Position numbers and translations under genes: made by a program. A stretch of 40,376 nt of DNA from an uncultured Victivallales bacterium (GTDB lineage: Bacteria; Verrucomicrobiota; Lentisphaeria; Oligosphaerales; JAFGRS01), in assembly GCA_903837355.1 (NCBI GenBank), contig CAILUI010000149.1, positions 1 to 40,376 on the forward strand. The letters run 5' to 3'. Of the stretch, positions 8,091 to 17,405 are shown in pieces. Numbering within the stretch: position 1 is the first letter of the stretch; every line of letters begins with the position of its first letter. Under the pieces are notes generated by a model. That model did no database searches. It was not told the DNA's origin and was given only the letters and a program-made list of their open reading frames with translations.

Positions 8091-9740
8091 ATGCGGACCC
8101 TCTTCGCCATTTTCGCCGTGCTGCTCGGCCTGGCCGGGTTGCTCACGTGGCTGACGCAACCCGGCAAACGGGATGAGGTCCCGGTCATTTACTGGGTAAT
8201 CGACCCGGCGCCGGCGCGTCCACAGCAGATTGCACTGTATCACAAATGGCTCATCACCAACGGCTATGGAACGCAGTATGAGCTTCGTACGCAGGCAGAT
8301 CTGGACGCCTTCAGAGGGCGTCGCTGGACCGATCCCATACGGCGTGCCATCGTCGACGGCAACGCCGATGGCGCCAAGGTCTTGGCGCCGGCGACCAGCG
8401 CCGGGGATCTGCCGCTGACGGTGCGGGTGCCGGGGGTGGAGATGCGGCTCGACGCCGCCAGCAACGACCTCTACAAGAAGCTGGTGCAGGGCGTCTCGCG
8501 CGTGGCTGGCGATGTCATCGAGGCCTACAACGGCGGCCAGCAGATGCAGTTCCTGGCCTCGGCCGGTATGCTCGCGGACGTGACCGAAAGCGCTAAGAAG
8601 TACGGCTTTACGCCGGACAAGACCTACCCGGCGCTGGCACCGTCGCTGTTCTACGACGGCCGGCAGTATGCCTTCCCGCGCAATCCGGCCCAGACCCTGT
8701 ACTGGGTCAACAAGGACTCCTTCCGCCGGGTTGGCCAGGAACCGCCGCCAGCGCGCTGGACCATCGCGGAGTTTGAGCAGCGCGGCAAGGCCTATGTAAA
8801 CGCGGCCAACCCGCCCGGCACGCGCCGCCAGTACTTCTTTGCGGACAGGGCGTTACGCACTGAACTGCGGCGCAGTCTGGGGCTCAGCGAGTTCAATGAG
8901 ACCTTGACCGACTGCACCTTGGCCGACCCGCGCAATGCCCGCTCGCTGGACCTGGTGCGGCAGTGGACCAACGACGATCACATCCTGCCGAGCGCCGCGG
9001 ACAAGGCCAGCTTCGACACCGCGGGCGGCTGGGGCGGGCAGTCGTTCCAGCTCTTCAAGAGTGGCCAGTATGCCCTCTTCGGCAGCGGCCGCTGGGCGCT
9101 GATGCTGTTCCGCAAGTTCGGCAGCATGCCGCTGGCGGTGGTCGAGCCGCCGCACGCCGGCCTGCCCAACACCATCCTCAGCGGCGGCCAGACCACGGTG
9201 TTCGCCGCCTCGCGCCACCGGCAGTACGCCGAGTTGTTCCTCGCCTACATGGCCGGCGAGGACTACAACATGCAGATCGTGCGCGACGGCGACGCCCTGC
9301 CGCCCAACCCGATCTACACCCAGAGCGAGGAGTTCCGCCGGCCCGCGGCCTACCCCAATGAGTGGGGGTGCCACGAAGTCTTCGCCAATGCCGCCTGCAC
9401 CATCGCCATCACCCAGAGCTTCTCGCCCTTTGTGCTGCCGATGACGGTGTTGCGCGTCGACACCGAGTCGGAAGAGGAAGTGCTGAACGACCGCCTGAGC
9501 GCGGCCGACGCCGCCCGCATCGCTGCCGAGCGCATCCGCGAGGAGATGCAGCGCACCTTGCGCGAGTCGGCCTCGTTGCGGGCCCGCTACGACGAGTGGT
9601 GCAAGCTGCAGGCGCAGATCGAGGCCCGCCGGGCCGCCGGGCAGAAGGTGCCCAGCGCCTGGATCAAGGACCCCTTCCACCAGCGCTGGTACGCGGCCAA
9701 CGGCTGGCTTGAGGACGACGGCAGGGAGGCCACGCCATGA
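8091..9740 (+). CDS. Membrane-anchored extracellular solute-binding protein (family 1) of ABC sugar importer
   Basis: Protein of 549 aa with one N-terminal hydrophobic segment (about residues 3-22) and no lipobox Cys, so it is probably anchored by an uncleaved signal or released. The family-1 binding-protein pattern is visible in the middle: YNGGQQMQFLASAGMLADV, then YAFPRNPAQTLYWVNKD, and FKSGQYALFGSGRW. It is longer than the usual 400-450 aa: about 60 extra residues precede the first lobe, and a charged, helical C-terminal tail (about 465-549) is added. Its TGA overlaps the next gene's ATG, which fixes it as the first gene of the importer. The ligand is probably an oligosaccharide from the neighbouring hydrolases (inference). 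The 173-base upstream gap holds only a short GCCCATATTGGGC palindrome at 8037-8049. Confidence 0.88.
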   Translation: MRTLFAIFAVLLGLAGLLTWLTQPGKRDEVPVIYWVIDPAPARPQQIALYHKWLITNGYGTQYELRTQADLDAFRGRRWTDPIRRAIVDGNADGAKVLAPATSAGDLPLTVRVPGVEMRLDAASNDLYKKLVQGVSRVAGDVIEAYNGGQQMQFLASAGMLADVTESAKKYGFTPDKTYPALAPSLFYDGRQYAFPRNPAQTLYWVNKDSFRRVGQEPPPARWTIAEFEQRGKAYVNAANPPGTRRQYFFADRALRTELRRSLGLSEFNETLTDCTLADPRNARSLDLVRQWTNDDHILPSAADKASFDTAGGWGGQSFQLFKSGQYALFGSGRWALMLFRKFGSMPLAVVEPPHAGLPNTILSGGQTTVFAASRHRQYAELFLAYMAGEDYNMQIVRDGDALPPNPIYTQSEEFRRPAAYPNEWGCHEVFANAACTIAITQSFSPFVLPMTVLRVDTESEEEVLNDRLSAADAARIAAERIREEMQRTLRESASLRARYDEWCKLQAQIEARRAAGQKVPSAWIKDPFHQRWYAANGWLEDDGREATP

Positions 9741-11218
9741 GCCGGAAAGCCCGAGATGCCCGCCGGCTGGCCACCGGCCTGGCCTTCATCGGCCCAAATG
9801 TGGTCGGCTTCCTGATCTTCACGCTGTTCCCGCTGGTGTTCAGCCTGGTCATGGCCTTCACCAACTGGGATCTGCGCCTGCATAACACCTTCCGCGAAGG
9901 TGAGATGCGTTTTCTGGGCTGGGAGAACTTCAGCCGCCTCTTCCAGGAGCGCTACTTCAGCGTCTACCTGGGAAACACGCTGTTTCTGATGCTGGGCATT
10001 CCGCTGAGCGTGGCCGCCAGCCTGGTTTCGGCCCTGCTGCTGAGCCGCGATCTGGGCCGCAGCGCCGGCGCTCGGGTCCGGGTGGGCATTCTGGCGACGG
10101 TGCTGCTGGTCGCGGGGGTGGGGGCGTTGCTGCTGGCCAACTGCGGGGGGACTGCCGCGGTGATCGTCATCGGCGGCGTCGCGCTGCTGATTCTCACCGC
10201 CGGCGCGGCCGGCGGGACGACGGTCTACCGCACGTTGTTCTACTTTCCGCACTTCACCGCGGGAGTGGCGACCTACCTGCTCTGGAAGAAGATCTACAGC
10301 CCCTACACCGGCCCGGTCAACCACGTGCTGCGGCCGCCGCTGGCGGCACTGGCGCGGACGGTGACTGCGGTTCCGGCCTGGACGGTGCAGGCCGGGCTCT
10401 GGGTGTGCGCCGCGCTGGCGCTGGTCCTGGTGGGGCTCTCCGCCTGGCGTTTGCGGCGGCTCTGGCGGGACGGCGAGGCGGGCTGGGTAGCGGTGCTGCT
10501 GGGGCTGGTACTGTTGGCGCTGCCGGCCGGTTTCTGGCCGCTGTGGTCGGTCTCCGCACCGACGGGCTACGGGGTCGCGGCCGCGACGGCCCTGATTCTG
10601 GCGGTGGCGATGGTCAGCGGTCGGCGCCGGGAGTTCGTCTGCCCGGCCGACTTCGGCATCGGGCCGGTGCTGATCACCTGCGGCGCGGTGATGGCCGTGC
10701 AGTTCGCGCTGATCGGGCTGGGCGATGTCTGCTTCAACCTGCCTGCAATGAGCGCTGACGGCCTGGAACCGCCGCACTGGCTGGACCGTTACGAGTGGGC
10801 CAAGCCCTCGATCATGGTGATGGGCTTCTGGGCCTCGATCGGCTCCAACAACATGCTGCTCTACCTGGCCGGGCTCTCCAATATCCCGCCCGAACTCTAC
10901 GAGGCCGCGGACATCGATGGCGCCTCGTCGACCCAGCGCTTCTGGGCCGTGACCTGGCCGCAACTGGCCCCGGTGACATTCTTCATCATGATCATGTCCG
11001 TCATCGGCGGCCTGCAGGGTGGTTTCGAGATGGCGCGGACAATGACGCAGGGGGGGCCGGCCCGAGCCACCACCACGCTCAGCTACTACGTCTACACCGA
11101 GGGCTTCGAGACCGGACACCTCGGCTACGCCTCGGCCATCGCCTGGGCCCTCTTCGGACTGGTCTTTGCCGTGACCTTGTTCAACTGGAAGTTCGGCAAC
11201 CGTTACACCAATGAATAG
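9737..11218 (+). CDS. MalF-type ABC sugar permease with two large membrane insertions
   Basis: Inner-membrane permease of 493 aa; usual relatives are about 290-320 aa. The family framework is intact: GFLIFTLFPLVFSL, NTLFLMLGIPLS, YRTLFYFPHFTAGVA, MGFWASIGSNNMLLYLAGL, and an EAA loop at 389-410 (EAADIDGASSTQRFW). Two blocks are extra. Residues about 108-160 add two hydrophobic helices, and about 200-345 add four more joined by short charged loops. Even numbers keep the topology. The reading frame and codon bias continue through both blocks, so this is not a frameshift. It overlaps the binding protein by four bases and pairs with the MalG-type permease downstream. Confidence 0.9.
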   Translation: MSRKARDARRLATGLAFIGPNVVGFLIFTLFPLVFSLVMAFTNWDLRLHNTFREGEMRFLGWENFSRLFQERYFSVYLGNTLFLMLGIPLSVAASLVSALLLSRDLGRSAGARVRVGILATVLLVAGVGALLLANCGGTAAVIVIGGVALLILTAGAAGGTTVYRTLFYFPHFTAGVATYLLWKKIYSPYTGPVNHVLRPPLAALARTVTAVPAWTVQAGLWVCAALALVLVGLSAWRLRRLWRDGEAGWVAVLLGLVLLALPAGFWPLWSVSAPTGYGVAAATALILAVAMVSGRRREFVCPADFGIGPVLITCGAVMAVQFALIGLGDVCFNLPAMSADGLEPPHWLDRYEWAKPSIMVMGFWASIGSNNMLLYLAGLSNIPPELYEAADIDGASSTQRFWAVTWPQLAPVTFFIMIMSVIGGLQGGFEMARTMTQGGPARATTTLSYYVYTEGFETGHLGYASAIAWALFGLVFAVTLFNWKFGNRYTNE

Positions 11219-11334
11219 GCGGCTGGAGATGCGGTGGGCCGCCACCGCGCGCCCGAGGCCGGGCGCCTCTCCAGGGAAGTGCGCCGGTCCTGGCGGACGG
11301 CGGATCGGACGATGATGAAGAAGATGGTGTCGGC

Positions 11335-12168
11335 ATGAACGCGGACATGCGCAAGATCCTGGGCAACGCCGGCCTGCACGTGCTGCTGGCGCTGGTGGCG
11401 CTGCTGCTGGTACTGCCCTTCCTGTGGATGGTGCTGACCAGCCTCAAGGAACTGGAAGAGTGCGGCCTGCCCGAGTGGCTGCCGGCGGTGTTCCAATGGC
11501 GCAACTACGCCGACGTCTTCCGCGTCGAAGGCATCCAGTTCGGCCGTTGGTACTGGAACAGCGTCTTCATCGCCTCCTTCGTCACCTTCCTGCAGGTCCT
11601 CACCAGCAGCCTGGCTGCCTTCAGCTTCTCGCGCCTCGAGTGGCCCGGACGCGACCGTGTCTTCCTGCTCTATCTCGGCACGATGATGCTGCCCGGGCTG
11701 GTGATGATGATCCCGAATTACCAGGTCATGATCCGCCTGGGATTGGTGGACACCTACGTCGGCCTGATCCTGCCCTCGGCCTTCAGCGCCTTCGGGACCT
11801 TCCTGCTGCGCCAGTTCATGCTGGGCATTCCCAAAGCGCTGGACGAGGCCGCCCTGATCGACGGCGCCAGCACCTGGCAGCTCTATTGGGACGTGGTCCT
11901 GCCGCTGGCGCGGCCGGGGTTGGTGACGCTGGCCATCTTCACCTTCATGGGCAACTACCACAGCTTCTTCTGGCCGCTGGTGATGCTGAAGAGCACGCAC
12001 CGCTACACGCTGCCCATCGGCCTGCTGTTCTTCGACAACAGCCAGGGCCAGCAGACCAACCTGATGATGGCCGCGATCACCATGTCCGTCGTCCCCATGA
12101 TCCTGATCTTCGTCATCCTGCAGAAGCGTCTGGTCAAAGGCATCCAGTTGGGGGCGGTCAAGGGCTGA
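11335..12168 (+). CDS. MalG-type ABC sugar permease
   Basis: Inner-membrane permease of 277 aa, normal for the family, with six hydrophobic segments starting at about residue 13. The EAA loop at 171-190 (EAALIDGASTWQLYWDVVLP) contacts the ATPase in known importers. The N-terminal LLLVLPFLWMVLTSLK is typical of MalG-type subunits. No in-frame start lies upstream of 11335; ATG 11347 is an alternative. The preceding 116-base gap has a purine-rich stretch but no strong ribosome binding site. No sugar-importer ATPase is encoded in the window, so a shared MsmX/UgpC-type ATPase elsewhere is expected. Confidence 0.93.
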   Translation: MNADMRKILGNAGLHVLLALVALLLVLPFLWMVLTSLKELEECGLPEWLPAVFQWRNYADVFRVEGIQFGRWYWNSVFIASFVTFLQVLTSSLAAFSFSRLEWPGRDRVFLLYLGTMMLPGLVMMIPNYQVMIRLGLVDTYVGLILPSAFSAFGTFLLRQFMLGIPKALDEAALIDGASTWQLYWDVVLPLARPGLVTLAIFTFMGNYHSFFWPLVMLKSTHRYTLPIGLLFFDNSQGQQTNLMMAAITMSVVPMILIFVILQKRLVKGIQLGAVKG

Positions 12169-12179
12169 AAAGAGGGACG

Positions 12180-14990
12180 ATGAACGGCTGCATGGCACGG
12201 CTGCTGCTTTCGGCGCTTGGGTGCGGGTTGGTCGGCGTCGGCGCGGCAGCCGAGGACGGCTTCGGAGGAGTCCCGCCGCTGGGGCCGAAGGACGCCCTGC
12301 GCCAACTCCTGGCGCCCTACGATCTGGTTAAGCTCAACGTGCTGGGGGCGAACTACTGCGAGAACCTGCTCGACCTGCGCCTGAATGTCACCAGCTACAC
12401 TCACCTCGCCGCCGACTCGTCCACCGGCGACGCCTGGCACCTGCAGTTCCCCGACGACTCGGCCCGCTTTCTGGAGTGCGTGGCCTGGGAGGACCAGTTC
12501 TCGCCGGTGGTCCGGCTGGAGCTGGCGCGGCGGCTGACCAAGGGCCTGCTGGCGGCACGCATTCCGGGCGCGCATGCCGGGTCGTTCTTCCGGCACCGTT
12601 CGGCCGGCAAGACCTTCCTCATCTTCGGCGACAAGCAGGGCAGCGAAGGCCGCCTGCTGCTCTCGATGTGGGGCGACGAAATCAGCGGTGCCCTGAAGGT
12701 CGGCTTCCGGGTACAGCGCGGCAGCGAGTGGACCGGGATGGAGGCGTTCACCTTCACGGATCCCCCCGACAGCCCCCTCGCCGCTGGCCAGGCACGCTCG
12801 GCGCGGAACTGGAACGCCTCGCCGGTCGAGGTCGGCCGCACCTACCGTGCCGAGGGGGCGGAGGTGACCTTCGCCGGGCGCTACTGGCTGTCCGACGAGG
12901 ACAAGCCGCTGGAGTTCGCCTTCACGAATGCGGCGCCGGGCCCGATCCAGATCGTCATCGGCGAGCCGGGTTGCCCACTGCCGGTGCTGGGCGACTACCG
13001 GCTGCCGACCAGCCTGCATCTCCCCGACCGCACCACCGCTTTCCGTTCCGACACCGACGGCGATCGGGTTTTCGCGAAACCCGCGTTCCGCTACCTGATC
13101 CTGCGCAAGGCGGGCGCCTGGGCCGCGCCGGGCTACTCGACCGGCCTGCTGGTGCTGTGGGACGGCCAGCCCGAACGCGTCACCGTCCTGGCCGACAAGG
13201 GCTACGGCGAGGTGCAGGTGACCTACGCCGGCCCCACCGGCAAGGTTTGGCTCTACCCCTACCACTGGCTCGACGACGTGGACCTGGAGGCGGTCCACCG
13301 CAGCGCCGAGCAGTTCCTGGCGATGGGCCGGCTGCTGCAGAATGGCTTCCCCTCGTCGCAGATGCTGAACGCCATCCCGGCCGGCGTGGCCGCCGGCGCT
13401 TACCTGCTCACCCGCTACAACGACCCCATGGCTCCCACGGCGCGCGTCGCCGCCGCGCGCCTGGTCGACCGGCTGTTCACTGCCGAGGACGAGGGCAAGA
13501 GCCTGGTGCGGAGCTTCTTCACCGTCAAAGCCGCGGCCTGGATGCTGAAGACCGCCAACGAGTTGGGCGACCGCGACCTGCAGGAGCGCTATGGGCGTTG
13601 GCTCGAGCGGGCCATGCAACGGATGTGCTCACCGGCCGCCGGCTACGACGGCAGCGCCTGGCCGGACGGCTGGACCCACTTCAACGGCGCCAAGGCCTGC
13701 TGGCTGGCGGCTGACGCCAGCGGTAAGGCCGAGTACCTGGCCGCCTTCGAGCGCGCCGCCGACGTCTATACCATCGACGCCCTCGGCATCTACCGCTACG
13801 GCAAGAAGATGGAGGCGCCGGGCGGCTTCGAGACCTACTCGGGGTCCCTGCCCCTGGGGGTCTGGGGCTGCGCCGGCAAGCTGGAGCGCGTGGCACAGCT
13901 CATCACCCTCGACGTACCCAACGGCTGGCACGAGCCCACCAAGCCCGTGCGTGCCACCTGGAACGACGCCGGCGCCGGGCCCTGGGCCCAGGATGACGCC
14001 AACCCGGAGTACCTCGGCATCTCCCTGCGCGGCGCCCGCCTACCCACCGGCACCAAGACCATCCTGCCGGTGGGCGCCTTCCCGCTCTACGACGCGGCGG
14101 GCAAGGTGGAGGTCACCGGCCTGCCCAGCCTGCGCAACCCCTTCTTCCTGCCTGGAAACGGGCGTCCCTGCGTGGTGCGGGAGAAGGACATCCGCAAGGC
14201 GCCGAAGGTGAAGGCCACCGTCGTCACACCGGGAAGCCGTTCCGAGCGCCGGCATCTGGCGCAGGTTGCGGGGCGGATCACCCCCGCCGGACGCCTCTGC
14301 ACCGGGGCGGAGGCGCCGCTGGTCTACCGCTTCGATACTGCCGGCGCCATTGGGATCGGTCTCGACCTGCGCCTGCGCGGCGACGGCTATCGCGTCGAGG
14401 TGTCGGCGGACGGCAAGCGCTGGTTCGAGCGCCTGGACACCTGGGACCGTGAGCCGGCCGACCAATCGCTGGACCTCTCCTTCCTGGCCGGCAGTCGCGA
14501 GGAGCTGCTGGCGCTGCAGACCGTCGCACCGGCGGCCGCGGCCCGGAACCTGCCACGCGGCGGGGCGGCCATCACCACCCTGGAACTGCCGGACGTCACT
14601 GAGTGCTGGCTCGAACTCCTGGTCGGCAACGGCTACTGCATCGAGCTCTCGGCCGACGGCGAGACCTGGCTCCCGGGCGTCGCCGCCACCGATGTGGACG
14701 GCGGCAGCGGCCAGGCGGAGCCGGATGCCGCCTGGATCCGCCTGGTCGAGGTGACGCCGGCACTGCGCCGCGGCTCGCGGCTGCAGGTGCGCATCAGCGA
14801 CGTCGGCACAGCGGGCGCGTACGGTGGACGTACGGCCTTCCTGCAGCGCCTGGTGGCCTACGGCACCCTGCGCTCGGGCCAGACCTGGGTGCGGTTGTCC
14901 AACGTGTCAACGCTGCCCGAACGCTCCCTGACACTGGAGAAGCTGGTGCTGCGGACCTGGGACCGCGAGCGCCAGGGGAGCGCGCCATGA
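12180..14990 (+). CDS. Secreted protein of unknown family, possible alpha/alpha-barrel carbohydrate-active enzyme
   Basis: Exported protein of 936 aa. GAGGG precedes ATG 12180, 11 bases after the permease stop. A signal peptide (about 1-23) ends GVGAAAED. Residues about 40-370 look beta-rich. Residues about 370-620 are helical with repeated Trp/Tyr/Gly motifs (SPAAGYDGSAWPDGWTHFNG, GGFETYSGSLPLGVWGC), resembling an (alpha/alpha) barrel of glycoside hydrolases or lyases. The C-terminal 300 residues contain two similar beta-sandwich-like segments, each with the local pattern VEVSADGKRWFE or IELSADGETWLP. I do not recognise the family. It sits between the importer and a GH127-type enzyme and overlaps the latter's start (ATGA), so a role in the same glycan degradation is likely. 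Confidence 0.72.
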   Translation: MNGCMARLLLSALGCGLVGVGAAAEDGFGGVPPLGPKDALRQLLAPYDLVKLNVLGANYCENLLDLRLNVTSYTHLAADSSTGDAWHLQFPDDSARFLECVAWEDQFSPVVRLELARRLTKGLLAARIPGAHAGSFFRHRSAGKTFLIFGDKQGSEGRLLLSMWGDEISGALKVGFRVQRGSEWTGMEAFTFTDPPDSPLAAGQARSARNWNASPVEVGRTYRAEGAEVTFAGRYWLSDEDKPLEFAFTNAAPGPIQIVIGEPGCPLPVLGDYRLPTSLHLPDRTTAFRSDTDGDRVFAKPAFRYLILRKAGAWAAPGYSTGLLVLWDGQPERVTVLADKGYGEVQVTYAGPTGKVWLYPYHWLDDVDLEAVHRSAEQFLAMGRLLQNGFPSSQMLNAIPAGVAAGAYLLTRYNDPMAPTARVAAARLVDRLFTAEDEGKSLVRSFFTVKAAAWMLKTANELGDRDLQERYGRWLERAMQRMCSPAAGYDGSAWPDGWTHFNGAKACWLAADASGKAEYLAAFERAADVYTIDALGIYRYGKKMEAPGGFETYSGSLPLGVWGCAGKLERVAQLITLDVPNGWHEPTKPVRATWNDAGAGPWAQDDANPEYLGISLRGARLPTGTKTILPVGAFPLYDAAGKVEVTGLPSLRNPFFLPGNGRPCVVREKDIRKAPKVKATVVTPGSRSERRHLAQVAGRITPAGRLCTGAEAPLVYRFDTAGAIGIGLDLRLRGDGYRVEVSADGKRWFERLDTWDREPADQSLDLSFLAGSREELLALQTVAPAAAARNLPRGGAAITTLELPDVTECWLELLVGNGYCIELSADGETWLPGVAATDVDGGSGQAEPDAAWIRLVEVTPALRRGSRLQVRISDVGTAGAYGGRTAFLQRLVAYGTLRSGQTWVRLSNVSTLPERSLTLEKLVLRTWDRERQGSAP

Positions 14991-17149
14991 GGAACCGTGC
15001 GGGAGCCGTACGTGGAGTCTGTGTCATGGGTCTACTGGCAGCGCTGAGTCTGGCCACGCCGGCGGCAGTGGGCGGCATGCCCGAGCCCAAGGGCAAGCCG
15101 GTGATCGAGCCCTTTGGCGGTACCGGCGTCACCCTGGGGGGTAACCTGAGACGGCAGTTCGACGAGGTCTGCGAGTACTACCTGCGCATCCCCAACGACG
15201 ATCTGCTGAAGCCCTACCGGGTACGCGCTGGCAAGCCGGCCCCGGGGGCGGACCTGGGTGGCTGCTACGTCGGCCACAACCCCTTCGGGCAGTTCCTGGC
15301 CGGCTACGCGCGGATGTCTGCCGCCAGCGGCGACAAGGTCTATGCCGCTAAGGCGACGGCGCTGATGCATGGCTGGGCCGAGTGCATCGAGCCCGACGGC
15401 TTCTTCTTCGCCGAACGGAACCCGCAACTGATCCCCTACTACTACGAGAAGATGGTCGGTGGACTCCTGGACGTATACGCCTACTGCGGTGACCGGAAGG
15501 CCCTGGACTACCTTGGCCGGATCACCGCCTGGGCCGTGAAGAACGTGAGCCGGGTCCGCCTCTATGCCACTCCCACCGGCAACGACGGCGGTGAATGGTA
15601 CACCCTCAGTGAGAATCTCTATCGCGCCTACCTGCTCTCCGGCGACCCCATGTACCGGGACTTCGCGGCCGTCTGGGAGTACACCGACTACTGGGGCTTC
15701 TTCACTGAAAACCGGGGCGCAGACATCTTCTCCAAGCCGGGCTGGTACCACGCCTACAGCCATGTCAACAGCCTCAACGGCCTGGCCGCTGCCTACAGGG
15801 TCAACGGGAACCCGACCTATCTGGAGACCCTCAAGAACGCCTACGACTACCTCCAGGCGAATCAGTGCTGGGCAACCGGCGGCTATGGGCCCAACGAGTC
15901 CCTGATGCCCCGCGAGGGGCTGGTCAAGGCGCTCTCGGAGAGCGCGAATCACTTCGAGACGCAATGCGGTTCGTGGGCCGGCTTCAAGATCAGCAAGTCG
16001 CTGCTCAGCCTGACCGGCGACGCCCGCTATGGCGACTGGACCGAACGGCTGCTGCTGAACGGCATCGGCGCCAGCATCCCCATGACGGGCGACGGCCGGG
16101 TATTCTACTACTCCGGCTACAACCTGGGCGGCGCCGCCAAACGGAACCTCAACGCCGCGTGGCCATGCTGCTCCGGAACCCGACCGCAGGCGATCGCGGA
16201 CTACCATGACCTGATCTACTTCAGGGATGCGGACAGCCTCTATGTCAACCTGTTTACGGAGTCGAGCGTGGTCTGGGATCGGCACGACGGGCAGGTGGTA
16301 GTGGCGCAGCACACCCGTTTCCCAGAAAGTAATACGATCGAGTTACGGGTCTCGCTGCCACATTCCAGCCGTTTCGGCATCCGGCTGCGGGTGCCGGGAT
16401 GGTTGGCCGGTCCCCTGCAGGCCCGGGTCAATGGCAGAGCGGCCGCCCTGACTCTGGATGCCAGACACTGGGCCGGCATCGAGCGGAAGTGGAAGGACGG
16501 GGATTGCCTGACGCTCGAGCTGCCCATGAACCTCTGGGTCAGCAGGCTGGATCCGGCGCGAGACTATCCGGCTGCCATCCTCTATGGCCCCGTGGCCCTG
16601 GCGGTGCGCTCACTGGGAACAAACCCCGCCGCGCAGATCGACCTCGCCCAGGTCCAGACCGTGCTCACGCCCAGCCCCGCTGAATCCCTCACCTGGACTC
16701 TGGCGGCAGATCCGTCGGTACTGGTCCGGCCGTTCTATGCATTCAAGGAGGAGGAGAAGTACTTCCTCTACCTGGACCCCACGAAGGCGGCGGCGTGGGC
16801 GCCGTACAAGGCGGCCACGTACAGCGGCAACTGGGTGGATTTCAACGGCTGGATGACCAGCAGCACCCCAGGCTCCGCGGCCGAGTACTCCTTCGAGGGC
16901 GCCGGCATCCGCGTTCACTACTTCCGCTACGACGACGCCGGCCGTCTGGAGGTCAGCCTCGACGGGAAGGTCCTGGGAATCCTCGACGAGTACGGCAGCA
17001 AGCGCGGGGAACCGGCCTTCGTGGATTACCCCGGGCTGACCTATGGGCGGCACACGCTCGGGTTCCGCTTGTTGCCGGACAAGACCGAGGCCTCGAAGGG
17101 ATGTTTCGTCAACCTGGCCGCGTTCGAGACCCTCATTCCCGGGGGGTGA
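14987..17149 (+). CDS. Secreted beta-L-arabinofuranosidase-like protein (GH127 / DUF1680)
   Basis: Exported enzyme of 720 aa with a signal peptide (about residues 1-27). The start overlaps the previous stop as ATGA. The (alpha/alpha)6 barrel of GH127 is recognisable: GLAAAYRVNGNPTYLE, GPNES, HFETQCGSWAGFK, LTGDARYGDWTERLLLNGIG and WPCCSGT. GH127 uses a zinc-bound cysteine nucleophile; HypBA1 uses Glu338, Cys340, Cys417 and Cys418. Here the likely set is Glu324, Cys327, Cys394 and Cys395, with Glu304 (in GPNES) as candidate acid/base. The Glu-Cys spacing is E-T-Q-C rather than E-x-C, so this is a divergent subgroup. A C-terminal beta domain (about 620-720) looks like a carbohydrate-binding module. 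Predicted role: removing beta-L-arabinofuranosyl residues outside the cytoplasm. Confidence 0.88.
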   Translation: MRNRAGAVRGVCVMGLLAALSLATPAAVGGMPEPKGKPVIEPFGGTGVTLGGNLRRQFDEVCEYYLRIPNDDLLKPYRVRAGKPAPGADLGGCYVGHNPFGQFLAGYARMSAASGDKVYAAKATALMHGWAECIEPDGFFFAERNPQLIPYYYEKMVGGLLDVYAYCGDRKALDYLGRITAWAVKNVSRVRLYATPTGNDGGEWYTLSENLYRAYLLSGDPMYRDFAAVWEYTDYWGFFTENRGADIFSKPGWYHAYSHVNSLNGLAAAYRVNGNPTYLETLKNAYDYLQANQCWATGGYGPNESLMPREGLVKALSESANHFETQCGSWAGFKISKSLLSLTGDARYGDWTERLLLNGIGASIPMTGDGRVFYYSGYNLGGAAKRNLNAAWPCCSGTRPQAIADYHDLIYFRDADSLYVNLFTESSVVWDRHDGQVVVAQHTRFPESNTIELRVSLPHSSRFGIRLRVPGWLAGPLQARVNGRAAALTLDARHWAGIERKWKDGDCLTLELPMNLWVSRLDPARDYPAAILYGPVALAVRSLGTNPAAQIDLAQVQTVLTPSPAESLTWTLAADPSVLVRPFYAFKEEEKYFLYLDPTKAAAWAPYKAATYSGNWVDFNGWMTSSTPGSAAEYSFEGAGIRVHYFRYDDAGRLEVSLDGKVLGILDEYGSKRGEPAFVDYPGLTYGRHTLGFRLLPDKTEASKGCFVNLAAFETLIPGG

Positions 17150-17153
17150 GGAG

Positions 17154-17364
17154 ACGGCTCAGCGCTGAGCCGCCGTCTGCAAGACCTGTGGAGCCAAAGC
17201 GGCGTCCAGCCGCCGCAGTCCAAGGCGTGGCGATTACGTCACGCGGTATAATACTGCGCCACAACAACGTGTGGCGCTTTGGAGTGCTGTGGCTTGACAC
17301 CGCTTTGGCGCCGCGCGGAGCGCGGTGAGGTAGCGCCTATGGGCGTATGCCCCGCTGAGCCGTC
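17154..17364. repeat. Second copy of the modular inverted-repeat element
   Basis: It starts four bases after the GH127 stop. The ends are GACGGCTCAGCG (17154-17165) and its exact inverse CGCTGAGCCGTC (17353-17364). From 17241 on it is nearly identical to 6545-6666 of the first copy, including TATAAT (17247-17252), the central hairpin GCGCCACA/TGTGGCGC (17256-17277), GCTTTGGAGTGCTGTGGC and CTATGGGCGTATGCCCC. The left end is built differently from copy one, so the modules recombine. It lies 41 bases upstream of the next start, so it is in that gene's leader. Confidence 0.8.
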
Positions 17365-17405
17365 TGCAGGCGGTCCGTGTCGACACCGAACGATAGGGAA
17401 GAACG

